Assembly (NCBI RefSeq): GCF_018128025.1
Contig: NZ_JAGSCS010000001.1
Span: forward strand, 283,419-347,418
DNA from: Proteiniclasticum sediminis
GTDB taxonomy: Bacteria; Bacillota; Clostridia; Clostridiales; Clostridiaceae
Direction: 5' to 3'
DNA: 64,000 nucleotides
This document shows positions 17,736-26,577 of the stretch, piece by piece. The first letter of the stretch is position 1, and every line of letters starts with the position of its first letter. Made by a program: the position numbers and the translations under genes. The notes beneath the pieces are model-generated. The model was not told the DNA's origin. It made no database searches and worked only from the letters and a program-made list of their open reading frames with translations.

Positions 17736-18128
17736 TCAGGGCCCGGTGAGGGCCTCTTCTATGGCTTTCAAAATCACGATGCTGCTGTAGGTGGCCCCGG
17801 ACACCAGATCCACCTGAAGGCTCTGGCCCTCCACCACTTTTTGCGGAAGGGCTTCCGCCGCTTTCCCCTGGCCGTTTCGGTGTTCCAGAAGAATAATCTT
17901 AGTGATCTGGTGATCCTTGATCTCCACACGGACCTTTGCACTGACGATTTTCGCATCGAAATCCCCTTCATAGGAACCATCTTCCAAAGCAAGAAGATCC
18001 GGCTCCTGAAGCACTTCCTGCCGGAGCCCCTCCAGTTCCTTATTCAGGGCCAGATACACGCCCACCAGCCCCATGAGGGCCAGGAGGACCACTCCAGCTA
18101 CGATTTGCCATCCCCTTCTTTTCTTCAC
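17736..18128 (-). CDS. Membrane-anchored FMN-binding domain protein (130 aa)
   Basis: One transmembrane segment (about residues 8-27) is followed by an extracytoplasmic FMN-binding domain. The motif DLVSGATYSS contains the Thr that ApbE flavinylates in RnfG/NqrC-type domains, so a covalently bound FMN is likely. The frame could start at 18185, but the GTG at 18128 has a strong GAGGAGG 7 nt upstream and gives VKKRRGW directly before the membrane segment. It is the first gene of an operon with the flavodoxin-like gene. No ApbE gene is in this window. Confidence 0.85.
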   Translation of the reverse strand: MKKRRGWQIVAGVVLLALMGLVGVYLALNKELEGLRQEVLQEPDLLALEDGSYEGDFDAKIVSAKVRVEIKDHQITKIILLEHRNGQGKAAEALPQKVVEGQSLQVDLVSGATYSSIVILKAIEEALTGP

Positions 18129-18194
18129 GGACTTCCCTCCTCTGAGGCCTACCTCGCGAAAACTTTTATGCTCTTTCCGCACCATATCAGCTTT

Positions 18195-18222
18195 ATTATA
18201 CGCTTTTGATATTCCCTCACAA
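18195..18222 (-). promoter_or_regulatory. Promoter of the FMN-binding/flavodoxin operon
   Basis: On the minus strand TTGTGA (18217-18222) and TATAAT (18195-18200) are spaced by 16 nt. Confidence 0.7.
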
Positions 18223-18336
18223 GTCCTGGGTTAAAATTTACTGAATATTCCAATTCTCCCATGAAGAAATAACAGAGCGTCAAAATAGAATGGATTTCTC
18301 CCTTCCATGCTCATAAACTGTCAATATCACGCAAAA

Positions 18337-18382
18337 ACAAAAGCAAAAGATCACCCCTCCAAGGGATGACCTTTGCTTTTGT
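18337..18382 (-). terminator. Rubredoxin gene terminator
   Basis: ACAAAAGCAAA (from 18337) pairs with TTTGCTTTTGT (to 18382), with mostly paired inner sequence and a short loop. On the minus strand it is followed by GTTTTTG. Confidence 0.85.
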
Positions 18383-18394
18383 ATGTCAAGGATA

Positions 18395-18556
18395 TTACTC
18401 TGCCACAACGAACTCTTCCTTTGGTGCCCCGCAAATGGGGCAGGCCCAGTCCTCCGGCAGATCTTCGAATCGGGTGGGCGGATGAATGGCATTTTCAGGA
18501 TCCCCCACCTCCGGATCATAGATATAACCACAAACAGAGCAGATATAACGGATCAT
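18395..18556 (-). CDS. Rubredoxin (53 aa)
   Basis: The short frame reads [20 protein letters not shown] at the start and carries [11 protein letters not shown] near the end. The two CxxC pairs (residues 6/9 and 39/42 region) bind the single iron of rubredoxin, an electron carrier typical of anaerobes and often used for peroxide or oxygen reduction. It is a full-length rubredoxin. An AAGGAGG lies 8 nt before the ATG, and a near-consensus promoter and a terminator flank it, so it is a monocistronic gene. Confidence 0.96.
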   Translation of the reverse strand: MIRYICSVCGYIYDPEVGDPENAIHPPTRFEDLPEDWACPICGAPKEEFVVAE

Positions 18557-18593
18557 CGGATGGCCTCCTTCCCACAGTCGTCATGTTTTCTTG

Positions 18594-18622
18594 AGTATAC
18601 GCCATCACGGACTCCTGCTCAA
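18594..18622 (-). promoter_or_regulatory. Rubredoxin gene promoter
   Basis: On the minus strand TTGAGC (18617-18622) and TATACT (18594-18599) are separated by 17 nt. Confidence 0.8.
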
Positions 18623-18679
18623 GGGAAGTGCCTGTAAATTCTTAAAAATGCCTCATTGGTTAAAAAAGGTTCATGTTTT

Positions 18680-19333
18680 CTAGTTCAGTTCCTTGAACTG
18701 ACCTGTGACAATATACACGGTCCATTCGCAGATGTTGGTGGCATGGTCGCCATTGCGCTCCAGATACTTCAGTACAAACTGCAGCTGGCCGGCCCAGCGC
18801 AGAAGCTCCGGATTGTCGCTGGCCTTTTCGTAGAGTTTCAGGATAGATTCCTTCGTCATCTTGTCGATCTCATCGTCTAAAGCGGTGAGCTCCAGGGCGG
18901 TCTCCTGATCCTTGGCCACAAAGGAGTCAATGGCTTTGCCGATGAAGGCGACGACCAGCTCCGTCATCTTCAAGAGATCCCCATTGATGAGATCCGTATT
19001 GATCTCGTTGTTCTTCAACGCGATGGTGGCGATATCCTTGGCATGATCCCCCATGCGCTCCAAATCCGTGACGATCTTGATGATGGTGAAGATGTTCCGT
19101 AAATCTGAAGCCACAGGCCCCTGAGTTGCAATCAGGCGAATGGCCTCATCTTCAATGACTCGCATGAGGTTGTTGATCTGGATGTCCTCCTGGAGCACAA
19201 ACTGTGCCAGCTCCAGGTCCTTGTTCACCAGGGCTTTGATGGACCGCTTGATTTGGGTTTCCACCAGGAAGCCCATACGAAGAAGGTTGTTGTTCATATG
19301 CTTGATCGTGATCTCGATGTTGTTCATCGTCAT
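18680..19333 (-). CDS. phoU: Phosphate transport regulator PhoU (217 aa)
   Basis: PhoU consists of two three-helix PhoU repeats that bind metal clusters and link the Pst transporter to the phosphate-sensing kinase. Signature segments are DLERMGDHAKDIATIA in the first repeat and YLERNGDHATNICEW in the second. The length is typical. The ATG follows AAGGAGG. It is the last gene of the pst operon, 15 nt after pstB. No phoB/phoR genes are in the window. Confidence 0.97.
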   Translation of the reverse strand: MTMNNIEITIKHMNNNLLRMGFLVETQIKRSIKALVNKDLELAQFVLQEDIQINNLMRVIEDEAIRLIATQGPVASDLRNIFTIIKIVTDLERMGDHAKDIATIALKNNEINTDLINGDLLKMTELVVAFIGKAIDSFVAKDQETALELTALDDEIDKMTKESILKLYEKASDNPELLRWAGQLQFVLKYLERNGDHATNICEWTVYIVTGQFKELN

Positions 19334-19348
19334 GACGTTTTCCTCCTT

Positions 19349-20101
19349 TTAGCCGAATCGTCCGGTGATATAGTCTTCTGTCCGCTTATCCCGGGGTGCA
19401 TGGAATATTTCCTTCGTGTCCCCCACTTCGATGAGATCGCCCAGCAGGAAGAAGGCGGTTTTGTCCGAAATTCGGGCAGCCTGCTGCATGGAATGGGTGA
19501 CGATGATGATGGTGTACTCATTCTTCAGCTCTTCAATGAGTTCCTCCACCTTGGCCGTGGCAATGGGATCCAGTGCAGAAGTCGGTTCATCCAGAAGAAT
19601 CACTTCCGGATCCAGGGCAATGGCCCGGGCGATGCAAAGACGCTGCTGCTGGCCGCCGGAAAGCTTCAGGGCATTGCTGTTTAACCGGTCCTTCACTTCT
19701 TCATAGAGCGCAGCTTTCTTCAGGGAGGTGATGACCACGTCATCCAGGATCTTCTTGTCCTTGATGCCCTGGCAGCGAAGGCCATAGGCCACATTGTCAT
19801 AGATGCTCATGGGGAAAGGATTGGGTTTCTGGAACACCATGCCCACCTTGGTCCGAAGATCCACCACGTCCACATCGTTGTCGTAGATGTTCTTTCCTTC
19901 AAAGGTCATGGTTCCCTCGATCTTCACATCCTCAATGAGATCGTTCATCCGGTTGAAACAGCGGATGAAGGTGGACTTGCCGCAGCCGGAGGGTCCGATA
20001 AATGCGGTGACTTTATTCTTTTCAATAGTAATGTTGATCTTCTTCAGGGCCTGGACCTTTCCGTAGTAAAGATTCAGGTCCTTTACTTCAAATGCACTCA
20101 T
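19349..20101 (-). CDS. pstB: Phosphate ABC transporter ATPase PstB (250 aa)
   Basis: This is the cytoplasmic ATPase of the high-affinity phosphate importer. Walker [11 protein letters not shown], the PstB hallmark FNRMNDL, signature [14 protein letters not shown] and Walker [14 protein letters not shown] are all present. The length is typical. The GGAGCG site is modest, and the start lies only 4 nt after the pstA stop, so coupling is likely. Confidence 0.98.
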   Translation of the reverse strand: MSAFEVKDLNLYYGKVQALKKINITIEKNKVTAFIGPSGCGKSTFIRCFNRMNDLIEDVKIEGTMTFEGKNIYDNDVDVVDLRTKVGMVFQKPNPFPMSIYDNVAYGLRCQGIKDKKILDDVVITSLKKAALYEEVKDRLNSNALKLSGGQQQRLCIARAIALDPEVILLDEPTSALDPIATAKVEELIEELKNEYTIIIVTHSMQQAARISDKTAFFLLGDLIEVGDTKEIFHAPRDKRTEDYITGRFG

Positions 20102-20105
20102 ATTC

Positions 20106-21332
20106 TTATACGCTCCATTTTCGATTTAGACGGCTGCTGACTAGCTTGACGCCGATGTTGAGAATCAGGACAATGACGAGAACAATGATGGAAATGGCAC
20201 TGGCCAGTTCAAAATTCGGCTGTTCTCCGCTCATGACGGACCAGATCTGCACCGCCAGTGAGGTGGCGCCCTGCTTCAGGGAGGGATTGTCATTGACAAA
20301 GGTTCCCATGGTGTAGATGAGGGCGGCCGATTCTCCGATGATTCGGGAAACGGAAAGCAAGGTGGCGGAGAGAATTCCCGGCAGTGCGCTGGGAAGGATC
20401 ACCTTGAAGATGGTCTGGGTCTCCGTGGCGCCCAGGGAAAGGCTCGCCGAGCGAAGTCCCATGGGCACCACGATGAGGGCCTCTTCCGTCTGGCGGATGA
20501 TCACGGGCAAAAGAATCACCGACAGGGTCATGGCACCCAGAAGGATGCTGGGGCCCGTGGCCCCCATAAGCGCCGTGATGGGGAAAAATACCGTCATGCC
20601 CATGAGACCGAAGATGATGCTGGGAACGCCCGACAGCATTTCGATGGAAGAGCGAACAAGGCCGGTTAACGCATTCTTCTTGGCGATCTCATTGAGATAA
20701 ATGGCGGCAAAGATGCCCACGGGAAGAGCAATGACGAGGGACATGCCGATGAGCATGAAGGTGGCTTTCAGGGAACCAAAGACGCCGCCGCCGGCGGTTT
20801 TGTAGTACACCCCCGCCAGACGCACAGCACTGGTATCCACGGTCTTCACCATGGTTTCGGCATCCATGTTCACAATGACCCCAGCGCTTCGTTTCACGGC
20901 TTTGGCATTGAGAAACTCAAACTTCTGAATCTCCGAACCCACTTCCACGGGATGGGGCTTGTGAAAATCTGCCCCTGCAGTTTCAATGATGGCGGAGCGC
21001 AAAGGTGACTTCTCGTCTACATAGGTGATGAGGATCTGCTTGGCTTTATCGTGGCTTAGGGCATCCTTCGCCGCAAAGCCGAACTTTTCACTGAAGTACT
21101 CCCCTTCCGGCAAGGTTCCTGGGTAGGTAAAACTTCCTGCTTCCGTTTCCTGGAAAGTCAGGTTGTAGTTCTTTGCCCAGTAATCACTTTTCACCATGTC
21201 CCAGCTCAGGGTGGAAGCCCCTTTCTGGAAGACATAGATGAAGATGGAAAGGAGGACTAGAACGGCGATGGCCGTGCTGAGGTAGGTTAAACTGTTTTTG
21301 ATTCCGTCTTCAAGACGTCGTTTTCTATTCAT
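20106..21332 (-). CDS. pstA: Phosphate ABC transporter permease PstA with a large extracytoplasmic insert (408 aa)
   Basis: The C-terminal 230 residues are a standard PstA permease with the EAA loop region ([20 protein letters not shown]). Between the first hydrophobic segment (residues 18-36) and the second (from about 188) there is an insert of about 130 residues that is polar and mixed alpha/beta, predicted to sit outside the membrane. Ordinary PstA is 280-300 aa, so this is markedly longer. The gene overlaps pstC by 8 nt. The insert is in frame and has no sign of a fusion error. Confidence 0.93.
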   Translation of the reverse strand: MNRKRRLEDGIKNSLTYLSTAIAVLVLLSIFIYVFQKGASTLSWDMVKSDYWAKNYNLTFQETEAGSFTYPGTLPEGEYFSEKFGFAAKDALSHDKAKQILITYVDEKSPLRSAIIETAGADFHKPHPVEVGSEIQKFEFLNAKAVKRSAGVIVNMDAETMVKTVDTSAVRLAGVYYKTAGGGVFGSLKATFMLIGMSLVIALPVGIFAAIYLNEIAKKNALTGLVRSSIEMLSGVPSIIFGLMGMTVFFPITALMGATGPSILLGAMTLSVILLPVIIRQTEEALIVVPMGLRSASLSLGATETQTIFKVILPSALPGILSATLLSVSRIIGESAALIYTMGTFVNDNPSLKQGATSLAVQIWSVMSGEQPNFELASAISIIVLVIVLILNIGVKLVSSRLNRKWSV

Positions 21333-22266
21333 TGGTTACACTTCCAATTCTGCGCTTGACGTAGTGGATAAGAAAATTCGTGGCAAAGATGACCAGCATG
21401 AGGACAATGCCGACACTGAAACGAATATCATAATCCAGCCCCGTGGTTTCCTTTAAACCGGAAAGCATGGTCGATGTCAGCGTTCGGGTAATATCAAAGA
21501 GATTGGTGGTGGGGCCATAAAACTTGTTGCCCGCCACCATGGAAACCGCGGTGGCTTCGCCGAAGGCCCGACCTAACCCCAGGATCAGTCCGGCGAATAT
21601 TCCGGACTTGGCCGAGGCCAGCACCACTTTGAAATTCGTCTGGGTCTTGGACGCCCCCAAAGCCAGGGATCCCAGCTCAATCTCCGTTTCCACGGACTCG
21701 ATGGCCACGATGGCGATGGAGGTCATGGTGGGGAAGATCATGATGGCCAGAAGGATAATCACCGCCAGCAGAGAGTTTCCGCCGAAGGTATCAGCGCCAA
21801 CAAGGGCGGCAATCCGTTCTACCCCTTTGACAATAACCCCCGCGGCAAAGACACCATAGACCACGGAGGGTATGGCGGCCAGAAGCTCCACCACGGTGGT
21901 GAAGAACACCTTCAGTTTCTTCGGGGCGATCTTCACTACAAACAGTGCCGTAAGCACCGAGACGGGGAAGGACAAGATGGCTGCTCCCACGGCAGAGACC
22001 AGGGTATTGATCACAATAAAGAGTACCCCATACTTCTGCTGATCCTGACGCCACACGAGGCCTGTGAGGAATTCTTTCAGACTGACCTGGCCAAACTCGT
22101 AGTTGGGTAAAAAGACCCGAACCCCCTTCAAGGCAATGAACACAAAAATCAAGACAATTAGGGATGCCGAAATAACTCCGGCAGCCCTAAACAGCATCTT
22201 TCCTATGGTGTCCAAGATTTTCTTGCGTTTTTGATAATCTTTGGAAATGTTTGATCGTATGGACAC
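21325..22266 (-). CDS. pstC: Phosphate ABC transporter permease PstC (313 aa)
   Basis: This membrane permease forms the phosphate channel with PstA. Several hydrophobic segments and the EAA loop (SLALGASKTQTNFKVV) are visible. An ATG at 22290 is in frame, but it lies inside an intergenic hairpin. The GTG at 22266 follows AAGGAG with 7-nt spacing and gives a normal PstC length. It overlaps pstA by 8 nt, so the two permeases are translationally coupled. Confidence 0.95.
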   Translation of the reverse strand: MSIRSNISKDYQKRKKILDTIGKMLFRAAGVISASLIVLIFVFIALKGVRVFLPNYEFGQVSLKEFLTGLVWRQDQQKYGVLFIVINTLVSAVGAAILSFPVSVLTALFVVKIAPKKLKVFFTTVVELLAAIPSVVYGVFAAGVIVKGVERIAALVGADTFGGNSLLAVIILLAIMIFPTMTSIAIVAIESVETEIELGSLALGASKTQTNFKVVLASAKSGIFAGLILGLGRAFGEATAVSMVAGNKFYGPTTNLFDITRTLTSTMLSGLKETTGLDYDIRFSVGIVLMLVIFATNFLIHYVKRRIGSVTNE

Positions 22267-22283
22267 TGTTTTTCTCCTTCCAA

Positions 22284-22305
22284 AGGGCACCCTCGCGGGC
22301 GCCCT
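22284..22305 (-). terminator. Intercistronic hairpin between pstS and pstC
   Basis: AGGGCACCC and GGGCGCCCT form a 9-bp stem with a 4-nt loop and no T run. Placed directly after pstS and before the pstC ribosome binding site, it probably acts as a partial block or RNA-stabilising structure that keeps PstS in excess over the permease. Confidence 0.65.
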
Positions 22306-22329
22306 CTGTTGGCTATTGTAATCTTATTT

Positions 22330-23307
22330 CTACTTCAGGTCTTCCCAGTTTTTGATCTCACCCTTGAAGATGCTGGCTACCTGAGCCTGGGTCAGATCGG
22401 TTACTGCCGTGTTAGCCTTATTGACGACCACGACCACAGCATCCTTGGCATAGACGCCGGAGAGCATTCCAGCAGATACGGTCTCTTCTGCCTTGAAGGC
22501 ACGGGAGGCGAATCCGATGTCAGCCTTGTTGGCGCCATCCTTCTCGGATCCCAGAACACGCTTGAATCCATCTCCGGATCCGGTGTGGTTCATGTTGATC
22601 TTGAAGTTTCCAGCCATGGGCACGAAGGATTCCAGCGCAGCCTTCAGGGTCTTCTCCACGGAAGTGGATCCGCCGGTGTAGAGGGTAATGCCGCTGTTGT
22701 CCTTATCCACGATGGGGTGATTCTTCTTCAGTTCATCCCATGGAGTTCCAGCGTCCACATCCACGATGCCATGGGCACCCAGGACCACTTCACGGCCTTC
22801 CACGGAATTTTCCATGTAGTCGATGAATGCGGCCACCAGTTCTTCCTTCTCCTTGGAATCGAAGTCTCCGGCTGCACGGGTCACATAGCTGAAGGGACGG
22901 TTCAGTTTGTAGGTTCCATCCACAACGGTTTCGATGGTGGCTTCTACGCCTTCATATTTTACGGGGATCAGATTGTTGGCTTCAAAATCGGTGGTCAGGG
23001 ATGCATAGCCGATACCATTCTTTTCAGCACCAACTTTGGTCGCCATGTCGCCATTGGAGGAAACTTCAAAGGCGTCGTTGGACAGCTCATCGGCAAATCC
23101 GACGATGGATTCGAAAGCTTCACGAGTTCCGGATGTGGCATCACGGGTAAATATTTTGATGGGACCGGTTAATCCTTCTGCAGGGGTCTCGACGGGGGTC
23201 TCTGTGGGAGTCTCGGCCGGGGTTTCTGCGGGAGCTTTGGTACCGCATGCTGCGAGCATGGCCACCATGACGAGGGATGATACGAGTCCAATTAATTTCT
23301 TGTTCAT
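22330..23307 (-). CDS. pstS: Phosphate-binding lipoprotein PstS (325 aa)
   Basis: A lipoprotein signal peptide ends at LAACGTK, so the mature protein is anchored by Cys21. A Thr-Pro-Glu repeat linker spans residues 24-44. The PstS fold then starts with IKIFTRDATSGTREAF, in which the SGTR phosphate-binding loop is typical. It captures phosphate for PstCAB. The ATG follows AGGAGG. It is the first gene of the pst operon, behind a -10 box and a PHO-box-like repeat. Confidence 0.97.
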   Translation of the reverse strand: MNKKLIGLVSSLVMVAMLAACGTKAPAETPAETPTETPVETPAEGLTGPIKIFTRDATSGTREAFESIVGFADELSNDAFEVSSNGDMATKVGAEKNGIGYASLTTDFEANNLIPVKYEGVEATIETVVDGTYKLNRPFSYVTRAAGDFDSKEKEELVAAFIDYMENSVEGREVVLGAHGIVDVDAGTPWDELKKNHPIVDKDNSGITLYTGGSTSVEKTLKAALESFVPMAGNFKINMNHTGSGDGFKRVLGSEKDGANKADIGFASRAFKAEETVSAGMLSGVYAKDAVVVVVNKANTAVTDLTQAQVASIFKGEIKNWEDLK

Positions 23308-23359
23308 TTCTTCCTCCTAATTGAGTAGATCTTCTTTTCTTATTTTGTCTACATTACGA

Positions 23360-23413
23360 ATTATAGAGAGAGTTTGTTTAAACAAGATTGCGGGAATGTT
23401 ATGTCCGTGTTAA
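23360..23413 (-). promoter_or_regulatory. pst promoter with candidate PHO box
   Basis: A TATAAT -10 box occupies 23360-23365 on the minus strand, with no good -35 box. Further upstream, TTAACA (23408-23413) and ATAACA (23397-23402) are spaced by 5 nt, giving the 11-bp repeat of Gram-positive PhoP sites. Repeat phase and position fit activation under phosphate limitation. Confidence 0.6.
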
Positions 23414-23634
23414 CTTGAAAAACCCATGTAAACGTTGGGAAACCCTGAAAGATCCACAGGTTCAAGGCTCTTTCCAAACCTACGATGAAACACCCAATGA
23501 TGCATTTCATCGGTTCAATGTCATCATAGCACCAAAACCCCCGGAGAAGTTCCGTTCCAGGGAAGTGTCACAGAACATTTACGATCAGGATAAATAACAG
23601 ATTTGAATCTTCTATAATTTAGATTTTTTCGCTT

Positions 23635-23775
23635 TGTCTTCTCCCCAGCCGGAATGTCACCGCCAGATTTTCATGAGCCTGGCTCAAATTGGCCACAGCT
23701 CAGGAATCGATACCCTCAATGGCCTCCTGTTTGGCTTAACCTGCTGGCTGGAAATCGCCCATCCCTCTTCACGAT
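23635..23775 (-). pseudogene. Possible remnant of a chemotaxis-receptor C-terminus
   Basis: Inside the 490-nt gap between pstS and the WYL gene, the minus strand carries the broken reading AKQEAIEGIDS, stop, AVANLSQAHENLAVTFRLG. This resembles the final helix and tail of a methyl-accepting chemotaxis protein, interrupted by stops and a probable frameshift. No other function is seen in this gap apart from the pst promoter and the flanking terminator. The match is short and by eye only. Confidence 0.3.
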
Positions 23776-23781
23776 AAAAAG

Positions 23782-23825
23782 AAGAGATCATCTGCTGCAC
23801 TAAGCGTACAGCGAGATGATCTCTT
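23782..23825 (-). terminator. Terminator overlapping the WYL gene stop codon
   Basis: AAGAGATCATCT pairs with AGATGATCTCTT in a perfect 12-bp stem, and the stop codon of the gene lies in its loop. On the minus strand it is followed by CTTTTTAT. Confidence 0.8.
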
Positions 23826-24786
23826 TTAGCGTTTCCACATATTTTTCCTTCACATGGTCCGGTGACACCACCCGTACCTTGTCCCCGTACATGGCCAGCC
23901 AGGAAAAGAAGGTTCCGCTGATGGTCACCACCGTGCGGATTTTGAAGGTCTGCTCGTCGGCTCTTTCCAGAACCGTCTCTGAACCAAATCGGTCCAGCAC
24001 CTGATTTACCAGGCTATTGTCGAACTGGAGGTTCACCACTTCGTCCTCTCCGCCGAACATGTTGAAGGTTTTCTTCGTATAGTCCGCCACATCAAAGCGC
24101 TGATCCTCCGGAAGAGCATCCCGCAGCTGATCCAGCACCTCAATGTCACTCATGCGGTCGACCCGGTAATGGACAAAGTTATCATACTTCCCGTAGTAGA
24201 CGATGAGGTAGTAGTTCTCGTCATCCCAGGAGAGGGCATAGGGGCTTCCGTAGTAGATCTCCCCTTTTTTTCGAAAGACCTTCTCTTTTTGCACATTATA
24301 ATCAAAATACTTGAAGGCCACCTTTTTGTTTTGCGCAATCGCCGTATGGAGCTTGTCCACATTATAGTAGATACTCTCATTGACGGACTTCACCCGATTG
24401 GCCACATACACCTGACGCTGCAGGGACAAGGCCTGCTTCTTGCTGGCTAACCCCTCCAGTTTCTTGATCAGTTCGTGACTCTTGCGATGGGTGACAAACT
24501 TGGAACATTGTATGGCATCCACGAGAAGCTTCAGCTCCGCCAGCTCAAAGTCCCGACTCGCCAGATAGTACTCCGTTCCCCGGGTCTTCTTCACCCCAAT
24601 GTCGAGACCGAAGGTCTTCAAAGTCTCGATGTCATGGTAAAGGGATTTCCGTTCCGAACTGATGCCATAGCGCTCCAGCTCCATCTGCATATCCGCGATG
24701 GTGATGCTGTGCTCCTCGTCAGTCTGTTCCAAAAAAAAGCGCATGAGATAGAGAATTTTCAGCTTCTGATTAGGTTTCCTGGCCAT
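23800..24786 (-). CDS. WYL-domain transcriptional regulator (328 aa)
   Basis: The layout is the classical HTH-WYL-WCX one. The N-terminal winged helix-turn-helix lies at residues 5-75 (SITIADMQMELERYGISSER). A WYL domain lies near 145-215, with YYGSPYALSWDDENYYLIVY and HYRVDRM. A C-terminal WCX extension has TFKIRTVVTISGTFFSWLAM. Such proteins sense nucleic-acid-like or nucleotide ligands. The target is unknown. The start follows AGGAGG. It is monocistronic with an extended -10 promoter. Confidence 0.92.
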   Translation of the reverse strand: MARKPNQKLKILYLMRFFLEQTDEEHSITIADMQMELERYGISSERKSLYHDIETLKTFGLDIGVKKTRGTEYYLASRDFELAELKLLVDAIQCSKFVTHRKSHELIKKLEGLASKKQALSLQRQVYVANRVKSVNESIYYNVDKLHTAIAQNKKVAFKYFDYNVQKEKVFRKKGEIYYGSPYALSWDDENYYLIVYYGKYDNFVHYRVDRMSDIEVLDQLRDALPEDQRFDVADYTKKTFNMFGGEDEVVNLQFDNSLVNQVLDRFGSETVLERADEQTFKIRTVVTISGTFFSWLAMYGDKVRVVSPDHVKEKYVETLKEIISLYA

Positions 24787-24866
24787 GGATTCCTCCTAAG
24801 ACACTTATTTGCCTAAAATGCAGTCCCGGGAATGATCATCTTCCCATAGTGTTCATCTATCTTCCT

Positions 24867-24875
24867 ATTATAGCA
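24867..24875 (-). promoter_or_regulatory. Extended -10 promoter of the WYL regulator
   Basis: On the minus strand TGC is followed by TATAAT (24867-24872), a TGNTATAAT extended -10 box about 80 nt upstream of the start. Confidence 0.6.
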
Positions 24876-24882
24876 TCAGAAA

Positions 24883-26577
24883 TTAGCTTTGGGCATGGAT
24901 CAGGGGAATTTCCTCCTGATGCTCAAGGTTTTTCCTTCCCGAGGCGACGACGCAGTTTTTCCCGCTGCGCTTGGCCTCATAGAGGGCATCGTCCACCCGC
25001 TGATACCATCGGGTAAAGCTTTCCCCTTCAGCCATCTGGGCCACGCCAAAACTGGCCGTGACCACTCCTGCCACAGGATGGGGGGTGGTCTCCAGTTTCC
25101 TGCGGATTATCTCCGCCAGGGCCACGGCCCCTTCCTCCCCGGTCCGTGGCAGAAGAATGGCGAACTCCTCTCCCCCAAAGCGGACCAGGACATCGGATTC
25201 CCGGATCATGAGGGACGCCAGCTCCGCCGCCAGATGAAGCACCTCATCCCCCGTATAGTGCCCAAAGCGGTCATTGACGCTCTTAAAGCTGTCCAAATCA
25301 AATAGAACCATGGAGAGCGGCTGCTTTCCCCGGCTGGCCGTGCGCATCTCATCCTCCAGGATATGGTCGAAGTAATGTCGGTTGTAGACACCCGTGAGCC
25401 GATCCCGGATGGCGATATTCTCCAGGGTCTTCGCCCGAAGGACTTCCTCCGTCACGTCCCGGGCTGAGGAAAATAAGAACTTTTCCCCTGTGGGCTCCGA
25501 GTTCCACTCCAGATACCGGTATTCACCGTTCTTGGTTCGGTAGCGGTTGATGTAGTTGTGGACGGCTTCGCCGTCTTTCAGCGCCTGCCGTTTTTCAAGG
25601 GTGGCGCCCACGTCATCCGGATGGATTAACTCCAGATAGGGCCTTCCCTGAAGCTCTTCACTGTCATAGCCCAGGACGGACTCAAACCGGTGATTCACCT
25701 TGTAGAAGCGTCCCTCTTCATCGGTGACACAGAGCATATCCAGATTCATGCGGAGAAATCCACGGATTTCCCGGTCCTGAAGAAGTTCCCGGGTAATGTC
25801 CTTAAAGGACAGGAGAACGCCCCCGGGCACTTGACCCCGAGGGAGAATCGGATTGGCGCTGAGGGAGAAAAACGTCTCTTCTCCTTGGGAACTTCTGCGC
25901 ACAAAGGTTTCTTCCGGATTATAGACCCGTTCCCCCGTGAGCTCTCTTTCCAGAATTTTCCCCAGGGGTTCCTGGGTGGAAATCGTATGGAAAAGACAAA
26001 CCTCATACAGCGGTTTAGCCAAAGCTACTTCAGTCGATAAGTTGAGATATTTTGCTGCTGCCGGGTTCATGAGGGTGATCTTCAGGTTCTCATCGGTGAC
26101 CACGATTCCCTCATTCATGGATTGCAGGGTCGTTTCCAGAAGCTGCATGGTCCTTCGCTGCTCCTCCAGTGCCCTGTCCTTGGCTTCATGGGCTTTCTCC
26201 AGCTCCTCCCGGATGATCTGCTGCTCTTTCTCATAGGCCATTCTCCGGTTTACCCGAAGGGCCATGGTGTTGATGAGTCGCTGACCATTTTCCATGAAGG
26301 ACATGCCGCTGAGCAGCACCGGAATCCGGGTCCCGTCGGTATGGGAGAACTCCAGATAGAGTTCTTCCACTTGGCTTTCCGTCTGGAGGGGCTGAAGAAA
26401 GTAGCTGTGAAAAATTATCTTGTTCACCCGGTCGAGAAGCACCTCCACCGGGCTTCCCACCAGTTTTTCTTCCGGGTAGCCCGTATAGGCACAAAGCATG
26501 GTGTTAACTTCCCTCACCATCCCCCGGTGATCCAGCTGGAGATAGGCGCAGGGGGCATTCTTTAGTCGAAGATCCAT
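24883..26577 (-). CDS. PAS-PAS-PAS-GGDEF diguanylate cyclase (564 aa)
   Basis: No membrane segment is seen. PAS domains lie at about residues 1-110, 155-275 and 285-395, with a coiled coil (KEQQIIREELEKAHEAKDRA) between the first two. The GGDEF domain covers 400-560 and carries an active-site GGEEF near residue 470. An RESD inhibitory site lies five residues upstream of it, so active c-di-GMP synthesis with product feedback is expected. The start has GGAGAA and overlaps the 3' end of the RsbQ-like gene by 16 nt. The overlap suggests the first PAS senses a signal made or released by that hydrolase. Confidence 0.94.
   Translation of the reverse strand: MDLRLKNAPCAYLQLDHRGMVREVNTMLCAYTGYPEEKLVGSPVEVLLDRVNKIIFHSYFLQPLQTESQVEELYLEFSHTDGTRIPVLLSGMSFMENGQRLINTMALRVNRRMAYEKEQQIIREELEKAHEAKDRALEEQRRTMQLLETTLQSMNEGIVVTDENLKITLMNPAAAKYLNLSTEVALAKPLYEVCLFHTISTQEPLGKILERELTGERVYNPEETFVRRSSQGEETFFSLSANPILPRGQVPGGVLLSFKDITRELLQDREIRGFLRMNLDMLCVTDEEGRFYKVNHRFESVLGYDSEELQGRPYLELIHPDDVGATLEKRQALKDGEAVHNYINRYRTKNGEYRYLEWNSEPTGEKFLFSSARDVTEEVLRAKTLENIAIRDRLTGVYNRHYFDHILEDEMRTASRGKQPLSMVLFDLDSFKSVNDRFGHYTGDEVLHLAAELASLMIRESDVLVRFGGEEFAILLPRTGEEGAVALAEIIRRKLETTPHPVAGVVTASFGVAQMAEGESFTRWYQRVDDALYEAKRSGKNCVVASGRKNLEHQEEIPLIHAQS

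Noticed and set aside
22267-22290. Upstream ATG for pstC
   Set aside because: It lies in an RNA hairpin without a ribosome binding site; the GTG at 22266 has AAGGAG at good spacing.
23388-23597. Short plus-strand frame upstream of pstS
   Set aside because: It has no ribosome binding site or homology and overlaps the PHO-box region.
13096-24786. Defence island marked by the two WYL-type regulators
   Set aside because: All neighbouring genes are housekeeping or metabolic; no nuclease, toxin, methylase or other defence effector is nearby.
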